Shown piece after piece: positions 25,898 to 34,095 of a stretch of 62,780 nt of DNA. Both the position numbers and the translations under genes were made by a program. Every line of letters begins with the position of its first letter. Position 1 is the first letter of the stretch. Source of the DNA: Clostridiales bacterium (GTDB lineage Bacteria; Bacillota; Clostridia; Oscillospirales; CAG-272); the NCBI GenBank assembly GCA_012837425.1, contig DURE01000048.1:1-62780 (forward strand), given 5' to 3'. A model generated the notes under the pieces. It was given only the letters and a program-made list of their open reading frames with translations. It did not search any database and had not been told where the DNA came from.

Positions 25898-26581
25898 ATG
25901 GGAAACATAAAGGCCGTAATTTTTGATTTCAACGGGACCATGATATTCGACTCAGAATTTCACCGCAGGGTGTGGTACGAGTTCATCCCCCGCTATACCG
26001 GCCGCCGGGTGTCATACGAGGAGATTAACGCCAAAATCCTCGGCCGGGATAACGCTTCGATTCTCAAAAATTATATCGGAGAACACCTTTCTGACCGGGA
26101 AATTGAGGAGCTGACACAAGAAAAAGAGGCGGCCTACCGCCGCCTCTGCCTTGAGAATAAAGAGCGATTTAAGTTTGTCGACGGGCTGTATGAATTCCTT
26201 GATTACTTAAAAGAAAAGGAAATACCCATCACTATAGCCACCGGCTCCGAGATTTCAAACCTGAAATTTTACTTTGAGTATTTTGAGCTCTCGCGCTGGT
26301 TTGATTTTGGTAGGGTTATATACGATGACGGCAGCTTTCCGGGCAAGCCCTCGCCGGATATTTACCTGAGAGCCGCCGCAGCCTTAAGTGCCGAGCCTGC
26401 CACCTGCCTTGTTTTCGAGGATGCACATTCGGGCATACTTGCGGCTCATAATGCCGGTATAGGGTACATAGTGGCGGTCAGCGAAACCGAAGAAGCCTCT
26501 GCTTTTGCGAGCGCGGGGGGCGTTGACCTTGTCACCAAGAACTTTCTCGGGTATACCCGGTTTCTTGAACTCAAGCCTTAA
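25898..26581 (+). CDS. HAD-superfamily hydrolase, beta-phosphoglucomutase-like
   Basis: A 227-residue HAD phosphatase with an alpha-helical cap after motif I. Motif I reads DFNGT near residue 10: the nucleophile Asp is present but the usual general acid/base Asp two residues later is Asn. Motif II is the Thr of ATGSE, motif III the Lys of GKPSPDIY, and motif IV FEDAHSGI. The Asn at the acid/base position suggests simple phosphatase action or altered catalysis, not a sugar mutase. AGTAGGAG precedes ATG 25898. It converges with an SGNH gene. Confidence 0.8.
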   Translation: MGNIKAVIFDFNGTMIFDSEFHRRVWYEFIPRYTGRRVSYEEINAKILGRDNASILKNYIGEHLSDREIEELTQEKEAAYRRLCLENKERFKFVDGLYEFLDYLKEKEIPITIATGSEISNLKFYFEYFELSRWFDFGRVIYDDGSFPGKPSPDIYLRAAAALSAEPATCLVFEDAHSGILAAHNAGIGYIVAVSETEEASAFASAGGVDLVTKNFLGYTRFLELKP

Positions 26582-26586
26582 GGTTA

Positions 26587-27294
26587 TCATGCGTAAATCA
26601 CTCCTTTATAGTTGTTTAATGTATCTATCAGGGCGCCCCGTATGAGACCCTGGCCTGCATAATTGGGGTGAATGCCGTCCTCGCAGAAAAACTGCTCAAC
26701 CCGGCGATGGCGAAGGAAGGCTCCGCGCAGGTCAATGCATTTGCAGCCGGCCTCCTCGGCTATGCAGTCAACAGTTCGCGAGTAGTTCTCCTGAAACCGG
26801 TATATCGCCGTGATACTCCCCAGCCAGCCGAGTATCCTCTCCCGGTCAAGGCCGTCACGGCAGACCCAGTCAAGATAGCGCTCGGGACAGAGCGGCGGGA
26901 GATTCGACAACACCGGTATGATGCCCTGTTTTCGCAGGGTGTCGATTATCGCTCTGTAGACGCTGACAAACCGCTCGATGGGGGTTCTCGGAAAATGTTC
27001 GGCATCAGGCCGCGCCGCCACCTCGGCCCAGTTGAAGTCACAGTCGTTGCCGCCCAGCTCAAGCAAAACAGTGTCGGCGCGGCCGCCTCTTGCAAGGTGT
27101 TTTCTGATATACTCGTAACTGCGCTCAATGGTGCAGCCGAAGCGCGAATGGTTGGTGATCTCAATTGAGTACATGTCGGCAATGCTATCAATGCCGATAC
27201 AGTCACTCACAGAATAGCGGCGGGTTTCGGTGTTGAGCACGACGCCGCGAAGGATTGAATCTCCGAATATTGAAATGCTGCGAATGCGGGGCAT
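26587..27294 (-). CDS. SGNH/GDSL-family esterase
   Basis: A 235-residue esterase of the SGNH fold. Block I is IFGDSILRG with the nucleophile Ser, block III GGNDCDFNW, and block V DGIHPNYAG with the catalytic Asp and His. No signal peptide is seen. I chose ATG 27294, seven bases after AGGAAAGG; an ATG at 27327 would add eleven residues. Its stop lies five bases from the convergent HAD gene. The substrate is probably an O-acyl sugar or similar ester, by family only. Confidence 0.8.
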   Translation of the reverse strand: MPRIRSISIFGDSILRGVVLNTETRRYSVSDCIGIDSIADMYSIEITNHSRFGCTIERSYEYIRKHLARGGRADTVLLELGGNDCDFNWAEVAARPDAEHFPRTPIERFVSVYRAIIDTLRKQGIIPVLSNLPPLCPERYLDWVCRDGLDRERILGWLGSITAIYRFQENYSRTVDCIAEEAGCKCIDLRGAFLRHRRVEQFFCEDGIHPNYAGQGLIRGALIDTLNNYKGVIYA

Positions 27295-27436
27295 CTTTGG
27301 GCCTTTCCTGCCGGCAAAAACCGGCATTTTATCCTTATCATTAAATGAATATAGCCTTGTTCTGTTTTTATTATACACCCTGCCAGCAAAAAACGCACGC
27401 TACTGACTGTGCCGGCGCGCTACTCTGCCGCACAGG

Positions 27437-27478
27437 CCGGTAGAGTTGAAAAAATACGACTCTACCGGGGGTAGAGTC
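27437..27478. promoter_or_regulatory. Triple GGTAGAGT half-site operator
   Basis: Half-sites lie at 27439-27446 (forward), 27459-27466 (reverse) and 27470-27477 (forward). The last two form the perfect 21-base dyad GACTCTACC/GGTAGAGTC around GGG. TACGAC and an AATAAT flank it at a spacing like MerR-type promoters. Confidence 0.6.
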
Positions 27479-27506
27479 AATAATAATCGGGAAGGGAGAC
27501 TGCGGC

Positions 27507-28190
27507 ATGACCGAAAACGAGCTTAGACTTAATATTTCACGGAATATTATTGCACTTAGGAAACGCCATGATATGACCCAGGCCGAGCTTGCCGCAAAGC
27601 TCAGCTATTCCGACAAGTCGGTCTCAAAATGGGAGCGCCAGGAGGGGCTGCCCGACATTTATGTGCTTGTCCGTATTTCCGAGCTCTTCGGCGTCACGGT
27701 AAACGACCTGATAAGTGAAACCAAGGTCGAGCAGTTGCAGGCCGGAAAGGAGGGCGGCAAGTATCACTTTCTCATTGCCGCACTGTCCTGCGGGCTAGTC
27801 TGGTTTGTGGCGACGCTTTTGTTTTTCCTGCTTAAGGTTTGTCTGCCCGAGTCTGAATGGCTCTGGATGACCTTTGTCTATGCGGTGCCGGTATCGGCCA
27901 TTGTGGCGGTGGTCTTTACCCATTTGTGGTGGGGACTTTGGGCTCAGGGCATATCGGTCAGCGCGCTGGTCTGGGGGGTTACAATATGCATTCACATCAC
28001 CGCGCTGGTACCGAATGTTCAGAACATGGCCCTGATATATGCCGCCGCGGGGGTGTTTCAGGTGCTTGTGATTCTTTGGTATCTATACCTTTTGACCAAA
28101 CGCAGAGCAAAAAAAGAAGAGGATCGTGGGGAACGGGAGGAGGCCCCGAGCGAGGCTTGCCCGGGCGAGACCGACCGGAGCCCGCAATAA
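27507..28190 (+). CDS. XRE-family regulator with membrane domain
   Basis: A 227-residue protein. Residues about 7-65 form a Cro/CI-type helix-turn-helix (NIIALRKRHDMTQAELAAKLSYSDKSVSKWERQ). Four hydrophobic segments follow between about residues 88 and 200, and the C-terminus is charged (KRRAKKEEDRGEREE). Such proteins may link a membrane-sensed cue to transcription; no ligand is evident. GGGAG precedes ATG 27507. The triple operator just upstream suggests self-regulation or control by a regulator elsewhere. The isomerase gene starts two bases after its stop. Confidence 0.8.
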   Translation: MTENELRLNISRNIIALRKRHDMTQAELAAKLSYSDKSVSKWERQEGLPDIYVLVRISELFGVTVNDLISETKVEQLQAGKEGGKYHFLIAALSCGLVWFVATLLFFLLKVCLPESEWLWMTFVYAVPVSAIVAVVFTHLWWGLWAQGISVSALVWGVTICIHITALVPNVQNMALIYAAAGVFQVLVILWYLYLLTKRRAKKEEDRGEREEAPSEACPGETDRSPQ

Positions 28191-28192
28191 TT

Positions 28193-29038
28193 ATGGCTAT
28201 GAATAAAACAGCAAGATACGGAACCAATATTTTAGGCGGCTTTGGAATTGACGGGGTGGAGCAGCTGAAAATAATCAGGGAAACCGGCTTTGACGCCTTC
28301 TTTACCGGCTGGAGCAAAAAGGACAGGTCAGCGGTCATAAGGTATGCCGAGGCCGCGGCGCAGGTCGGGCTGTTCTACGAGACGGTTCACGCCCCCTTCG
28401 GGCGCATGAACAGCATGTGGGTCGATGGCCTTGAGGGCGACGACTGGCGCGATATGCTGATTGAATGCGCTGACGACACGGCCGCAGCCGGGGTTGGAAT
28501 TATGGTGGCACATGTGACGGTGGCCTCAACCGCGCCCCCGCCGGGCGAGACGGGATACCGCCGTTTTCTGGAGCTGGCCGAGCACGCCGCAAAAATCGGC
28601 GTCAAGATTGCGCTTGAAAACCTTGAGATACCCGAGCATCTGGCCTGTTTGTTTGAGCGCCTGGGCAGGATGGATAACATCGGCTTCTGCTGGGACACCG
28701 GCCACAACCTCTGCTACACACCTGAGATTGACATGATGGAGCTTTATGGCGACAGGCTTATATGCCTGCATATAAATGACAACAACGGCATCAGCACCCC
28801 CAGGGTGATAACCTGGCACGACGACTCACACTTTTTGCCCTTTGACGGGAAGGTTGACTGGGAGGGAGTTGCCCTCAGGCTTAATAAAACAGGCTGGGAC
28901 GGCATACTCACTCAGGAGGTAAACCGGGGAAAAGAGGGCTGCGAGAAACTTTCGGCTTATTCCGAAATGTCCTACCGGGAGTTTCTGGCCGAGTCGCTCA
29001 GGCGGCTCAAAAAACTCAACGCCCTGCGCGCCGAATGA
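28193..29038 (+). CDS. Sugar phosphate isomerase/epimerase (TIM barrel), first of three
   Basis: A 281-residue xylose-isomerase-like TIM barrel. Metal ligands are suggested by the Glu of ALENLEIP, the Asp and His of CWDTGHNL, the His of CLHINDNNG and the C-terminal Glu of TQEVNRG. The reaction is probably an aldose-ketose isomerisation or epimerisation, but the sugar cannot be read. ATG 28193 immediately follows the XRE gene stop with no strong ribosome site, so coupled translation is likely; ATG 28199 is an alternative. The long frame reaching back to 27857 overlaps the XRE gene out of phase and is not used. Confidence 0.82.
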   Translation: MAMNKTARYGTNILGGFGIDGVEQLKIIRETGFDAFFTGWSKKDRSAVIRYAEAAAQVGLFYETVHAPFGRMNSMWVDGLEGDDWRDMLIECADDTAAAGVGIMVAHVTVASTAPPPGETGYRRFLELAEHAAKIGVKIALENLEIPEHLACLFERLGRMDNIGFCWDTGHNLCYTPEIDMMELYGDRLICLHINDNNGISTPRVITWHDDSHFLPFDGKVDWEGVALRLNKTGWDGILTQEVNRGKEGCEKLSAYSEMSYREFLAESLRRLKKLNALRAE

Positions 29039-29176
29039 GCGCCGGGGTGCGGGAAGTTTTGCTGTTTTCATTGTTGACAACGGTAAAAAGGTTAATTCTC
29101 TCCTGAGCCGGTAACCTACCGAGCCGGGGACTGAATTTTCGCCGGCTGCGGCAAGCACAAAAACATCCGACGCGTC
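29039..29176. other. Gene-free stretch before the folT promoter
   Basis: No gene seen. A GGTTA/TAACC dyad lies near 29090-29117, and no terminator with a T-run was found after the isomerase gene. Confidence 0.4.
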
Positions 29177-29205
29177 TTGACACGGCCGGGTGTGCGATGT
29201 ATAAT
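29177..29205 (+). promoter_or_regulatory. Promoter of folT-folC
   Basis: Perfect TTGACA (29177-29182) and TATAAT (29200-29205) with a 17-base spacer. Confidence 0.9.
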
Positions 29206-29239
29206 ATGCATACAGCTATATGCTGAATTTATATTCTGA

Positions 29240-29330
29240 AGAGTAAAGGCTCTGGCGTTAAGTGTCGGGTGAACGGGGAGTTGTCACCCGAACGAAAGGC
29301 TAGGTGCGGACGGTGGCTACCGGTGCCGCA
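29240..29330 (+). promoter_or_regulatory. Tetrahydrofolate (THF) riboswitch
   Basis: The leader contains GAGUAAAG, GGCGUUAAGUG, the hairpin CGGGUGA/UCACCCG (29266-29290), AACGAAAGGC and GGUGC, matching the THF aptamer order. GGCUCUGG (29248-29255) pairs with CCGGUGCC (29320-29327) to close it. The operon encodes folate uptake and polyglutamylation, the known targets. CCTTC/GGAAGG further down can pair over the ribosome site (29403-29435). Confidence 0.8.
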
Positions 29331-29445
29331 ACTGCCTGCGGTCAGGGTCTTGCATCCCGCTTCATAAGGCAATTAAGGAAGACAGGACATGCAGGTCATG
29401 ATGCCTTCTTTCATGCCGTATGGGTGTGGAAGGGGGGGTTTTTTA

Positions 29446-30000
29446 ATGGACAAACAAAAAAAGAAAATCGGACTTTACGGCAGCCTGCGGGTTCTCACGC
29501 TGTCGGCGATGCTGGCGGCGGTCAGCGTGGTAATCGGCATTGTTTGCAAAAACTTTTTAACTTTCAATGTCTATTACCGGGTGACATTTGAGAACCTGCC
29601 TGTGATTTTTGCCGGAATTCTGTTCGGACCTCTTGTCGGGACGGCGGTCGCGGTGGTCGCCGACACGGCAAGCTGCCTGCTCTCGACAAACCCGGCAATC
29701 AACCCCTTAATCTCGGTTGGGGCGGCCTGTGTCGGCTTCTGCGCCGGGGCTGTCCCGCGCTGGATAGTAAGGCGCCCCGGAGCGCTGCAGACCGCTCTGT
29801 CGGTTGCCTCGGCACACCTTTTGGGGCAGGTGGCAATCAAGTCGGTTGCCAAAATGCTCTGGTACGGCATGCCCTGGTGGGGAGCTTTCATAGGTCTGGG
29901 CATCTCGGCGGTGGCGGGCACTGTCGAATTTTTTGTGCTCAGATACTTGTTTAGCCGCAAAAGCATTATGTCCGCGCTGGAAGGTATTATTGACAGATGA
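29446..30000 (+). CDS. folT: Folate ECF transporter S component
   Basis: A 184-residue membrane protein with about six helices, matching the FolT group of energy-coupling-factor substrate-binding subunits. The N-terminal SLRVLTLSAMLAAVSVV and YRVTFENLPVIFAGILFGPLVG are characteristic. It binds folate outside and uses the shared EcfAA'T module, which is not in this window. ATG 29446 follows AAGGGGGGG; an upstream ATG at 29389 lies in the leader. The THF riboswitch should repress it when folate is ample. It overlaps folC by four bases. Confidence 0.88.
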   Translation: MDKQKKKIGLYGSLRVLTLSAMLAAVSVVIGIVCKNFLTFNVYYRVTFENLPVIFAGILFGPLVGTAVAVVADTASCLLSTNPAINPLISVGAACVGFCAGAVPRWIVRRPGALQTALSVASAHLLGQVAIKSVAKMLWYGMPWWGAFIGLGISAVAGTVEFFVLRYLFSRKSIMSALEGIIDR

Positions 30001-31268
30001 ATTATACCCAAACCTTAGAATATATTGAATCGCTCGGCATCAGCAGCCGGCCGGGGCTTGAGAGAATCAGCCGGATTCTCGGGCTTATGGGCAACCCGCA
30101 GGAGGGCATGAACTTTATTCATGTCGCCGGGACAAACGGCAAGGGCTCCTTTTGCGCCATGACCGAATCAATTCTGCGCGCCGCAGGCTACAAGACCGGC
30201 TTGTATATCTCCCCGCACATAATGCGCCTTAACGAGCGTATGAGCGTGAAGGGCAGCGAAATATCCGACGACGAGCTGGCCGATATTGCCACCTTTGTCC
30301 GGCAGCTTTCTGACCGGCTTGAGGACAGGCTGACCGAGTTTGAGTTCAAGACGGCCGCCGCCTTTGAATACTTCCGGCGGTGTGGCTGCGACGTGGTGGT
30401 GCTTGAGGTCGGCATGGGCGGGCGGCTCGACGCGACTAATGTCATAACCAGCCCGGTGCTCTCGGTTATCACCGGAGTTTCACTTGACCACATGTCCTAC
30501 ATCGGGGACACAATTGAGAAAATCGCGCATGAGAAGGCCGGAATAATCAAGCCCGGCTACCCGGTTTTCTGGGGAGGGAAGAATAAGGCGGCAGCAAGGG
30601 TTATTGCCGCACAGGCTGCCGAGCTTGGCTCGCCATATCATACAGCCGACTACTCAAAGCTTGACAATGTCCGCTGTACGCTTACCGGCGCGGATTTTGA
30701 CTTTGGCGAATATAAAAACCTTCACATAAACCTGCTCGGGCTGTATCAGCCCATAAATGCCGCGGGTGTGCTTGAAGCCATCCCGGTGCTGCGCGGGCGG
30801 GGGTTTGTTATCCCCGTGGAGGCAGTCCGGCGCGGGCTTGCGAGCACGGTCTGGCCGGCAAGGTTTGAGCTGCTCTCGGCAGACCCGGTGATAATCTATG
30901 ACGGCTCGCACAACCCCGAGGCCATAGAAGCCGCAACTCGCAGCATAAGGGCTCTTCTCGGGGGAAAATATGAAAGGGTGAATATCCTGACCGGCGTGAT
31001 GCGCGACAAGGACTACGCTACAATGGCCGGGTTGCTCTCGGGTATCGCCCGGAAGGTCTTTGTTGTGACGGCAAATTACAGGCGGGCGCTGCCTGCCGAC
31101 GAGTATGCAGAGGTATTCAGGCGGCGCGGGGTGCAGGCATACCCGTATGATGTGCTGGATGCCGGCATAAGGGCGGCATATGAGGACTCGGAGGCCGCCG
31201 GTGTTCCGCTTGTCATCCTCGGCTCGTTTTACCTGTACGCCGACGTCAAGGAGGCATTGGGCTTGTAA
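29997..31268 (+). CDS. folC: Folylpolyglutamate/dihydrofolate synthase
   Basis: A 423-residue Mur-ligase-like enzyme that adds glutamate to folates and may also join dihydropteroate with glutamate. HVAGTNGKGSFCA near residue 40 is the ATP P-loop signature. YISPHIMRLNERM, EVGMGGRLDATNV and VSLDHMSYIGDTIEKIAHEKAGI are the other family blocks, and YDGSHNPEA lies in the C-terminal domain. The ATGA overlap with folT means coupled uptake and retention of folate under one riboswitch. Confidence 0.95.
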   Translation: MNYTQTLEYIESLGISSRPGLERISRILGLMGNPQEGMNFIHVAGTNGKGSFCAMTESILRAAGYKTGLYISPHIMRLNERMSVKGSEISDDELADIATFVRQLSDRLEDRLTEFEFKTAAAFEYFRRCGCDVVVLEVGMGGRLDATNVITSPVLSVITGVSLDHMSYIGDTIEKIAHEKAGIIKPGYPVFWGGKNKAAARVIAAQAAELGSPYHTADYSKLDNVRCTLTGADFDFGEYKNLHINLLGLYQPINAAGVLEAIPVLRGRGFVIPVEAVRRGLASTVWPARFELLSADPVIIYDGSHNPEAIEAATRSIRALLGGKYERVNILTGVMRDKDYATMAGLLSGIARKVFVVTANYRRALPADEYAEVFRRRGVQAYPYDVLDAGIRAAYEDSEAAGVPLVILGSFYLYADVKEALGL

Positions 31269-31336
31269 CCACCCTTTCTTTAACCGGTGAAGAATCAGCA
31301 GCCGGTTGCCTTAACAAAAAAACAAGGAGCGGTATA
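31269..31336 (+). promoter_or_regulatory. Structured leader of queT
   Basis: AACCGG and CCGGUU pair in the leader, and CCUU is followed by an A-rich AACAAAAAAAC and the complementary AAGG of the ribosome site. The A-rich tail recalls preQ1-I riboswitches, which often control queT, but the loop lacks the expected pseudoknot partner. Could be a simple ribosome-site hairpin. Confidence 0.35.
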
Positions 31337-31825
31337 TTGAAAATAAAAAAAAGCACCCTGTTTGTAGCCCGCGCGGGCATTATTGCGGCGCTTTATGTCG
31401 CGCTGACACTCTTGTCGGCGGCCATGGGGCTTTCCTCGGGGGTTATACAGCTGCGGCTGTCCGAGGCGCTCTGCGTTTTGCCGGTCTTTACCGCAGCGGC
31501 AATCCCCGGGCTTGCGGTCGGGTGTCTTATTGCGAATTTCGTGACCGGGGCAGCCGTGCTCGATATAGTATTCGGCTCACTGGCCACCCTAATTGGCGCA
31601 CTCGGCGCCTGGGCGCTGAGAAGGTGGAAGTACCTCGCGCCGATACCGACTATCCTCGCCAATATGCTGATTATTCCCTTTGTGCTCAAATATGCCTATT
31701 CGGCCGGGGAGGCAATACCCTTTATGATGCTGACCGTCGGTGTCGGCGAGTTTTTCGCCTGCGGCCTGCTCGGAACCGGGCTGACTGCAATACTCTCCAA
31801 AAAACCGGTTAAGCTGTTTGACTGA
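31337..31825 (+). CDS. queT: QueT-family queuosine-precursor transporter
   Basis: A 162-residue integral membrane protein with five or six helices, matching QueT S components. The N-terminus IIAALYVALTLLSAAMGLSSG and the conserved QLRLSEALCVLPVFT and IANFVTGAAVLDIVFGSLATL are typical. It should take up a queuosine precursor for tRNA modification, probably through an ECF module encoded elsewhere. The start is TTG at 31337, after AAGGAGC. A strong terminator follows. Confidence 0.85.
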   Translation: MKIKKSTLFVARAGIIAALYVALTLLSAAMGLSSGVIQLRLSEALCVLPVFTAAAIPGLAVGCLIANFVTGAAVLDIVFGSLATLIGALGAWALRRWKYLAPIPTILANMLIIPFVLKYAYSAGEAIPFMMLTVGVGEFFACGLLGTGLTAILSKKPVKLFD

Positions 31826-31857
31826 TAAGATTGTAGCTGTTGACTGTTAAGATCGAA

Positions 31858-31895
31858 GCTGCCGCAACTCAGATTTGCGGCGGCATTATTTTTTG
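31858..31895 (+). terminator. Terminator after queT
   Basis: GCTGCCGCAA and TTGCGGCGGC pair (one G-U) around seven bases, followed by ATTATTTTTTG. Confidence 0.8.
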
Positions 31896-31974
31896 CTTTA
31901 TTTTGCGATTCAGTTCAGGAAGTGTTGGGGTTCTTAAGGTGCTTTATTCAAAAAAGCCCCGCAAGCAGCCCTTA

Positions 31975-32382
31975 TTATTTGAGCTTATTTTTCCCGAAGC
32001 TCTCGGGCAAAAGCTGGCTGAGGGTGTAGGTGTCATACCGCCCCTGCCCCCGGCTGACATATATTAAGAAATCCAGGTCGCAGAACTCGGCCATCACCTG
32101 CCGGCAGACGCCGCAGGGCGGGCAGGGCTCCTTAATTTCTTTATCCCTTCCTCCGGCTATTGCAATGGCGACAAACCCGCGCTCTCCCTCGCTTACAGCC
32201 TTGAAAAAGGCGGTGCGCTCGGCGCAGTTGGTCGGCGATAAGGCGGCATTTTCGATGTTACAGCCGGTATAAACCTTGCCCGACGCACAAAGCAGCGCCG
32301 CCCCCACATAAAAACCCGAATAGGGCGCGTAGGCCGCGTCCCGGGCTTCCTCGGCAAGCCTTACAAGTTCGATTGGTTGCAT
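31975..32382 (-). CDS. cdd: Cytidine deaminase
   Basis: A 135-residue, single-domain zinc cytidine deaminase that converts cytidine and deoxycytidine to the uridine forms. The catalytic zinc site is the Cys of NCAERTA with its Glu, plus PCPPCGVCRQ; YSGFYVGAALL and TGCNIENAA bind the nucleoside. ATG 32382 follows GGTGAG; the longer frame to 32448 overlaps the CYTH gene. It is last in the minus-strand salvage operon after deoD, deoB and the CYTH gene. Confidence 0.95.
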   Translation of the reverse strand: MQPIELVRLAEEARDAAYAPYSGFYVGAALLCASGKVYTGCNIENAALSPTNCAERTAFFKAVSEGERGFVAIAIAGGRDKEIKEPCPPCGVCRQVMAEFCDLDFLIYVSRGQGRYDTYTLSQLLPESFGKNKLK

Positions 32383-32401
32383 GTTCTCACCGCCCTTTGC
32401 A

Positions 32402-32923
32402 TCAATACCCGGGTTCGCTGATTTTCCGGTCGCGCACCGCCTCGGCAAGCGCGCGGTTTGAGTATTTTTTCTCCAGCGTCACCTCGCGGATAACGCGGAG
32501 GAAGTCGGGGAATTTAACCTCGTCATCCTCGCCGGCAAGCTCGACCTCGGCAATCGCGGCCTTATGCCAGAACGGGTATATGTCAAGCTCTATACAAGCC
32601 CCGCCATGAGGCAGGCGCCACCTGACTTTTTCAATCTTCATCGGCGGATAACCGGCAAGCTTTTTCAGCCTCTCGTACTCGTCGCCGCTTATCGAGCGCT
32701 CCTCCTCGATCCGGGTCAGGTCGGTGACAGGCTTTTTTACGGTATGATAATATTCGGTCGCGCCGTCAGAGCAGATTTTCCGGATTCTTTCGGTATCCTC
32801 TCCCAAATCGGGCAGGTAAATCTGCTCGATTTCATATTTCTTTGCGCCATGCTGCGCCAAAATGTACTCGTCGGGCCGTTCTACAAGATATTTCCGCTCT
32901 ATTTCAAGACGCGCCGCACTCAT
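32402..32923 (-). CDS. CYTH-domain triphosphatase-like protein
   Basis: A 173-residue CYTH protein. The N-terminal EIERKYLV is the signature ExExK; basic residues in RIRKICSDG and YYHTVKKP and acidic residues in AIAEVELAGEDDE and ELDIYPFWHKA line the tunnel. Bacterial CYTH proteins hydrolyse inorganic triphosphate or make cAMP; triphosphatase is more usual for this size. Its start overlaps the deoB stop (ATGA), placing it in the nucleoside salvage operon, which may hint at nucleotide-related phosphate chemistry. Confidence 0.85.
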   Translation of the reverse strand: MSAARLEIERKYLVERPDEYILAQHGAKKYEIEQIYLPDLGEDTERIRKICSDGATEYYHTVKKPVTDLTRIEEERSISGDEYERLKKLAGYPPMKIEKVRWRLPHGGACIELDIYPFWHKAAIAEVELAGEDDEVKFPDFLRVIREVTLEKKYSNRALAEAVRDRKISEPGY

Positions 32924-34095
32924 CTGTCCACCTCGCTGGCAAAGCTGCCCCCCGGTGTCTCAAGCCCGACGCCAAACCACCAGGCCAGCGTCGCGGCAAT
33001 ATCGGCAAAGCTGCCCCGCGTACCGAGATTCACCGGTCGGATACTGCTGCCACAGACTATGAGCGGCACATACTCGCGCGTGTGGTCGGTGGTTTTGGTG
33101 AATCCCGGGTCGCAGCCGTGGTCGGCCGTAATCATCAGGATGTCATCCTCGCGCATCCCCGGCAGAAAGCCGCCGAGAAGCCGGTCAAACTCGGCCAGCG
33201 CGCGCGCATATCCGTCGATGTCGCGACGGTGGCCGTAGCTTGAGTCAAAGTCCACAAGATTTGCAAAGCAGAGCCCGCGCCACTCCTGCCGCTCGCTAAT
33301 CCCCTCGATTATCCGCATCCCGTCTGCATTGCTCCGGCTGGGGTAATGCTCGCTTATCCCCCGGCCGGCGAAAATGTCCTTTATTTTCCCGACGGCAATT
33401 GTATCATACCCCGCCTCCCTCAGCGCGTCAAGAATCGTCATGCGCGGCGGGGCAAGCGAGAAATCCTGCCGCCGCGTGGTCCTTGTGTAGTTCGGGTACT
33501 CCCCCTCAAAGGGGCGCGCGATTATCCGCCCGACGGCGTGCTCGCCGGTCATAATCTCCCGCGCCACACGGCAGTATTCATATAGCTGCTCGACCGGAAC
33601 AACCTCCTCGTGCGCCGCTATCTGGAACACGCTGTCGGCCGAGGTGTATACAATCAGCCTGCCGGTCAAAATATGCTCGCGCCCGTAGTCCAGAATTGCT
33701 TGCGTGCCCGAATAGGGCCTGTTGCAGAGCACGCCGCGGCCGGTTTTTTTGACAAACTGCTCGATTATCCCCTCGGGAAAGCCGTCGGGGTATGTGGGCA
33801 TCGGCTTGTCCGAAACAATTCCGGCTATCTCCCAGTGCCCGATGGTCGTGTCCTTCCCGCGCGACTTCTCGGCAAGTCTGCCGACCGCGGCCGCGGGAGA
33901 CGCTACCCTGCCGAGAAAATCCAGCCCGGCGATATTCCCGACTCCGAGACGCATGAGGTTGGGTATGTTGAACTCGGGCGAGGCTGAGAGACTTTTCAGT
34001 GTATTTGCCCCGGTGTCGCCGAACTCTGCCGCGTCGGGCGCCTCGCCGACGCCTAGACTGTCAAGGACAATCAAAAAAACTCTTTTATTCTTCAT
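32920..34095 (-). CDS. deoB: Phosphopentomutase
   Basis: Interconverts ribose- or deoxyribose-1-phosphate and the 5-phosphates. The 391-residue protein has alkaline-phosphatase-like metal motifs: LIVLDSLGVGEAPDA with a metal Asp, KDTTIGHWE with the phosphorylated Thr region, DFDSSYGHRRD and ITADHGCDPG. ATG 34095 follows GAGGAAAAC and matches the family N-terminus; a longer frame reaches 34140. It overlaps deoD by 11 bases. Together they pass the sugar of purine nucleosides into the pentose phosphate pool. Confidence 0.95.
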   Translation of the reverse strand: MKNKRVFLIVLDSLGVGEAPDAAEFGDTGANTLKSLSASPEFNIPNLMRLGVGNIAGLDFLGRVASPAAAVGRLAEKSRGKDTTIGHWEIAGIVSDKPMPTYPDGFPEGIIEQFVKKTGRGVLCNRPYSGTQAILDYGREHILTGRLIVYTSADSVFQIAAHEEVVPVEQLYEYCRVAREIMTGEHAVGRIIARPFEGEYPNYTRTTRRQDFSLAPPRMTILDALREAGYDTIAVGKIKDIFAGRGISEHYPSRSNADGMRIIEGISERQEWRGLCFANLVDFDSSYGHRRDIDGYARALAEFDRLLGGFLPGMREDDILMITADHGCDPGFTKTTDHTREYVPLIVCGSSIRPVNLGTRGSFADIAATLAWWFGVGLETPGGSFASEVDR

